Assembly (NCBI GenBank): GCA_023300235.1
Contig: JALZWN010000230.1
Location: 1-38,231, forward strand
Reading direction: 5' to 3'
From: Mariniblastus sp.
GTDB taxonomy: Bacteria; Planctomycetota; Planctomycetia; Pirellulales; Pirellulaceae
Length of the DNA: 38,231 bases
The notes below the pieces were generated by a model. That model ran no database searches. It saw only the letters and a list, made by a program, of their open reading frames with translations, and was not told the DNA's origin. Positions 36,430-38,231 of this stretch are shown here, piece by piece. A program made the translations under genes and the position numbers. How positions within the stretch are numbered: position 1 is the first letter of the stretch; each line of letters starts with the position of its first letter.

Positions 36430-36927
36430 TTGATTTCTGGGCTCGGTTCATGGAAGGCACATGAGAACATCGGTTTGCTGTTAAAAAAGTCCACTCGCAA
36501 CATCTTTTTTGACACGCATCCTCCATTTCAAATCGACGGCAACTTCGACGCGAGTGCCGGCAAGACTGAAATGTTAATTCAATCTCATGCCGAACAAATT
36601 GATCTACTCCATGCGTTGATGAAAGCTTGGCCCAATAGGTCCGTCAAAGGGCTTTGTCCAAGAGGCGGTTTCGAGGTCGATACGGAATCGGATTCGGAAT
36701 CGGAAAACGGCGTGCTCACCGCGGCTACGTTGCGATCGAAGTTGGGCAACACCTGCACCGTTCATTTCGGCGATAAAACGAAAACGCTCAACACAGATGT
36801 CAATGGACGTTGCGATCTGATGCCGCCGTTAGAAACGGCGTTGAAGATCTATGACAAACTACATCCTTTAGAACCGTCGTTCACTGAGCCTCGAGCTCGT
36901 AGCCCTCGTGAGAAAGTTGCACAATGA
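36430..36927 (+). pseudogene. C-terminal remnant of a GH95 alpha-L-fucosidase
   Basis: About 165 codons remain. They include the classic GH95 block FFDTHPPFQIDGNF, then TEMLIQSHAEQIDLLHALMKAWPNRSVKGL and RGGFEVD. Normal GH95 genes are about 750-800 codons, and no N-terminal two thirds is present upstream in any frame. Substitutions at usually invariant places (GNFD for GNFG, LLHALM for LLPALP, GLCPRGG for GLRARGG) suggest decay. The segment before DTHPP (WKAHENIGLLLKKST) is still recognisable. The stop TGA overlaps the sulfatase ATG as ATGA (36924-36927), so an operon junction has survived the loss of the rest. Confidence 0.8.
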
Positions 36928-38231
36928 ATCGCATTGTTTATCTATTGATGATTGGCGTTTTGAGCGCCGGTGTTTCCTTTTCCTATGAGGAAGCTTCGGC
37001 GAACGATCAAAATCCAAGTGCCACGGCCGAACGTCCCAATTTCATTGTCATCTTCACCGATGACCAAGGCTATCAGGACTTGGGCTGTTTCGGTTCCCCG
37101 GACATTAAGACGCCGCGTATCGACCAAATGGCCAAAGAGGGGATGAAGTTCACCAGCTTTTATGCACAGACCGTGTGCGGTCCCTCGCGTGGGGCGCTGA
37201 TGACGGGTTGCTATCCCATTCGGTTTGCTCGGCACGCCGATCCCGATTCGATTCACCCGGAAATGCACCTGGACGAAATGACCATCGCCGAAGTGCTGAA
37301 GCAGCAAGGCTATGCGACCGCGGCATTCGGCAAGTGGGATTTGGCCGGGCACAGCCAGACGGCTTATAAGCCTGAACTGCTACCGACGAATCAGGGCTTT
37401 GATGTTCATCTTGGAACGCCCGGCAGTAATGACCAGTTTGCCAATCTGATCCGAGGCACAAAAATGGTGAAGCGGAGGTGCGACATGTCCACGCTAACGA
37501 AACGCTACACCGACGAAGCAATCGGCTTTATCAACAGCAGCAAGGATACTCCGTTTTTCATCTATCTCGCGCACTCGATGCCACACACCAAACTTGCGGC
37601 ATCGGCGGATTTCAAAGGAACGTCGAAAGGCGGCCTGTATGGCGATGTGATCGAAGAATTGGACTTCAACGTCGGTCGCGTGCTCGACACCGTGAAAGAG
37701 CTGGGGCTCGACGAAAACACCTACATTATTTTCACCAGCGATAACGGTCCCTGGTGGATTAAGAAAAAACATGCCGGGCATTGTCAGCCGTTACGCGGCG
37801 CGAAGACGTCGTGTTGGGAGGGCGGGTTGCGTGTGCCATGCATCATGCGTGCACCGGGTAAGATTGCTGCCGGCACCGAATGCGATGCCGTGGCGGCCAC
37901 GATCGACCTGCTGCCGACGCTCGCCCAACTCGCTGGCGGGGCAGCGCCTGCTGACCGAGTGATTGACGGAGTGGATCTTTCCGCTCTGATGCATGGTAAG
38001 TCCGATGATCTTGATCGGAGTTTCTTTTACTATCAGCACGACTGCCTGCGGGCAGTGCGTTCGGGGAAGTGGAAACTGTGGTTGCCACATACCGAACCGG
38101 TGAACGTCAGCATTGCAACGCATTGGCGCAGCCATATTCAACCAGCCGATCAGATCCGCCTCGAAACCGTCCGGCTGTATGACTTGGATGCCGATATCAG
38201 CGAAACCACTGATGTATCAGACCAGCATCCC
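36924..38231 (+). CDS. Type I sulfatase, incomplete at window end
   Basis: The ATG at 36924 opens a signal peptide (VYLLMIGVLSAGVSFS) and a sulfatase chain open to the window end, 436 codons with no stop. The core is intact: NFIVIFTDDQGYQDLG with metal ligands Asp46-Asp47; CGPSRGALMTG with Cys85, the residue converted to formylglycine; and FTSDNG with Asp273-Asn274. The Cys-x-Pro-Ser-Arg signature identifies an S1 family enzyme needing a formylglycine-generating enzyme. It should desulfate polysaccharide in the periplasm, alongside the esterase, GH95-like, GH116-like and GH117-like proteins. The position of sulfate cleaved cannot be read from sequence. The start overlaps the fucosidase remnant by four bases. 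Confidence 0.95.
   Translation, partial: MNRIVYLLMIGVLSAGVSFSYEEASANDQNPSATAERPNFIVIFTDDQGYQDLGCFGSPDIKTPRIDQMAKEGMKFTSFYAQTVCGPSRGALMTGCYPIRFARHADPDSIHPEMHLDEMTIAEVLKQQGYATAAFGKWDLAGHSQTAYKPELLPTNQGFDVHLGTPGSNDQFANLIRGTKMVKRRCDMSTLTKRYTDEAIGFINSSKDTPFFIYLAHSMPHTKLAASADFKGTSKGGLYGDVIEELDFNVGRVLDTVKELGLDENTYIIFTSDNGPWWIKKKHAGHCQPLRGAKTSCWEGGLRVPCIMRAPGKIAAGTECDAVAATIDLLPTLAQLAGGAAPADRVIDGVDLSALMHGKSDDLDRSFFYYQHDCLRAVRSGKWKLWLPHTEPVNVSIATHWRSHIQPADQIRLETVRLYDLDADISETTDVSDQHP

Noticed and set aside
37150-37521. Minus-strand open frames inside the sulfatase
   Set aside because: They lie antisense to the conserved Cys-x-Pro-Ser-Arg region of a clear sulfatase, which explains them.

Overview
The window looks like chromosomal DNA from a marine planctomycete of the Pirellulaceae type. 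This is inferred from protein style: a Ycf48-like/CBM9-like fusion, a secreted PQQ-like propeller, a sulfatase beside glycoside hydrolases, frequent GTG starts, weak Shine-Dalgarno sequences and monocistronic genes separated by repeat-rich spacers. No rRNA, tRNA, CRISPR array, transposase or phage gene was seen.

Region 1 (1-11.5 kb) is mostly housekeeping and envelope functions: a large secreted Ycf48-like propeller protein with a C-terminal CBM9-like domain, a convergent nitroreductase, a secreted PQQ-like beta-propeller with an RGG-rich insertion, a Tex-type RNA-binding protein, a small membrane-anchored protein of unknown function, and a RegB/PrrB-type redox sensor kinase carrying the GGxxNPF quinone motif. 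The spacers at 6.0-6.7 kb and 8.9-9.4 kb hold inverted repeats resembling REP elements or MITEs.

Region 2 (11.8-18 kb) concerns amino-acid and nitrogen metabolism. A 745-residue protein carries two complete chorismate mutase-prephenate dehydratase-ACT modules in tandem. The first copy looks damaged in the mutase and the second looks altered in the dehydratase, which suggests division of labour inside one chain. Upstream of it on the same strand lies an Amt ammonium transporter with its own terminator. Divergent from Amt is a stand-alone protein resembling the N-terminal regulatory part of the large planctomycetal NAD-glutamate dehydrogenases, without the catalytic domain.

Region 3 (18-27 kb) holds a GH57 glucanotransferase/amylase, a Na+/Pi cotransporter with a PhoU-like tail, an aquaporin with an unusual filter and a Cys-rich tail, a solitary SMC/DUF2326-like ATPase, and a secreted TlpA-type thioredoxin.

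Region 4 (27.3-38.2 kb) is a polysaccharide-degradation cluster: an SGNH esterase fused to an alpha/beta hydrolase, a GH95-like enzyme, a Tat-exported GH116-like enzyme on the opposite strand, a GH117-like enzyme, a GH95 fucosidase remnant and an S1 sulfatase that runs off the window. The cluster has been rearranged. A segment of about 210 bp holding the 5' region and signal peptide is shared by the esterase and the GH117-like gene, which are otherwise unrelated. The 3' tail of the GH95-like gene is repeated as an orphan fragment upstream of the GH117-like gene. The fucosidase remnant still overlaps the sulfatase start by ATGA. The enzyme mix suggests a sulfated algal polysaccharide containing fucose or galactose, but the substrate cannot be fixed from sequence.
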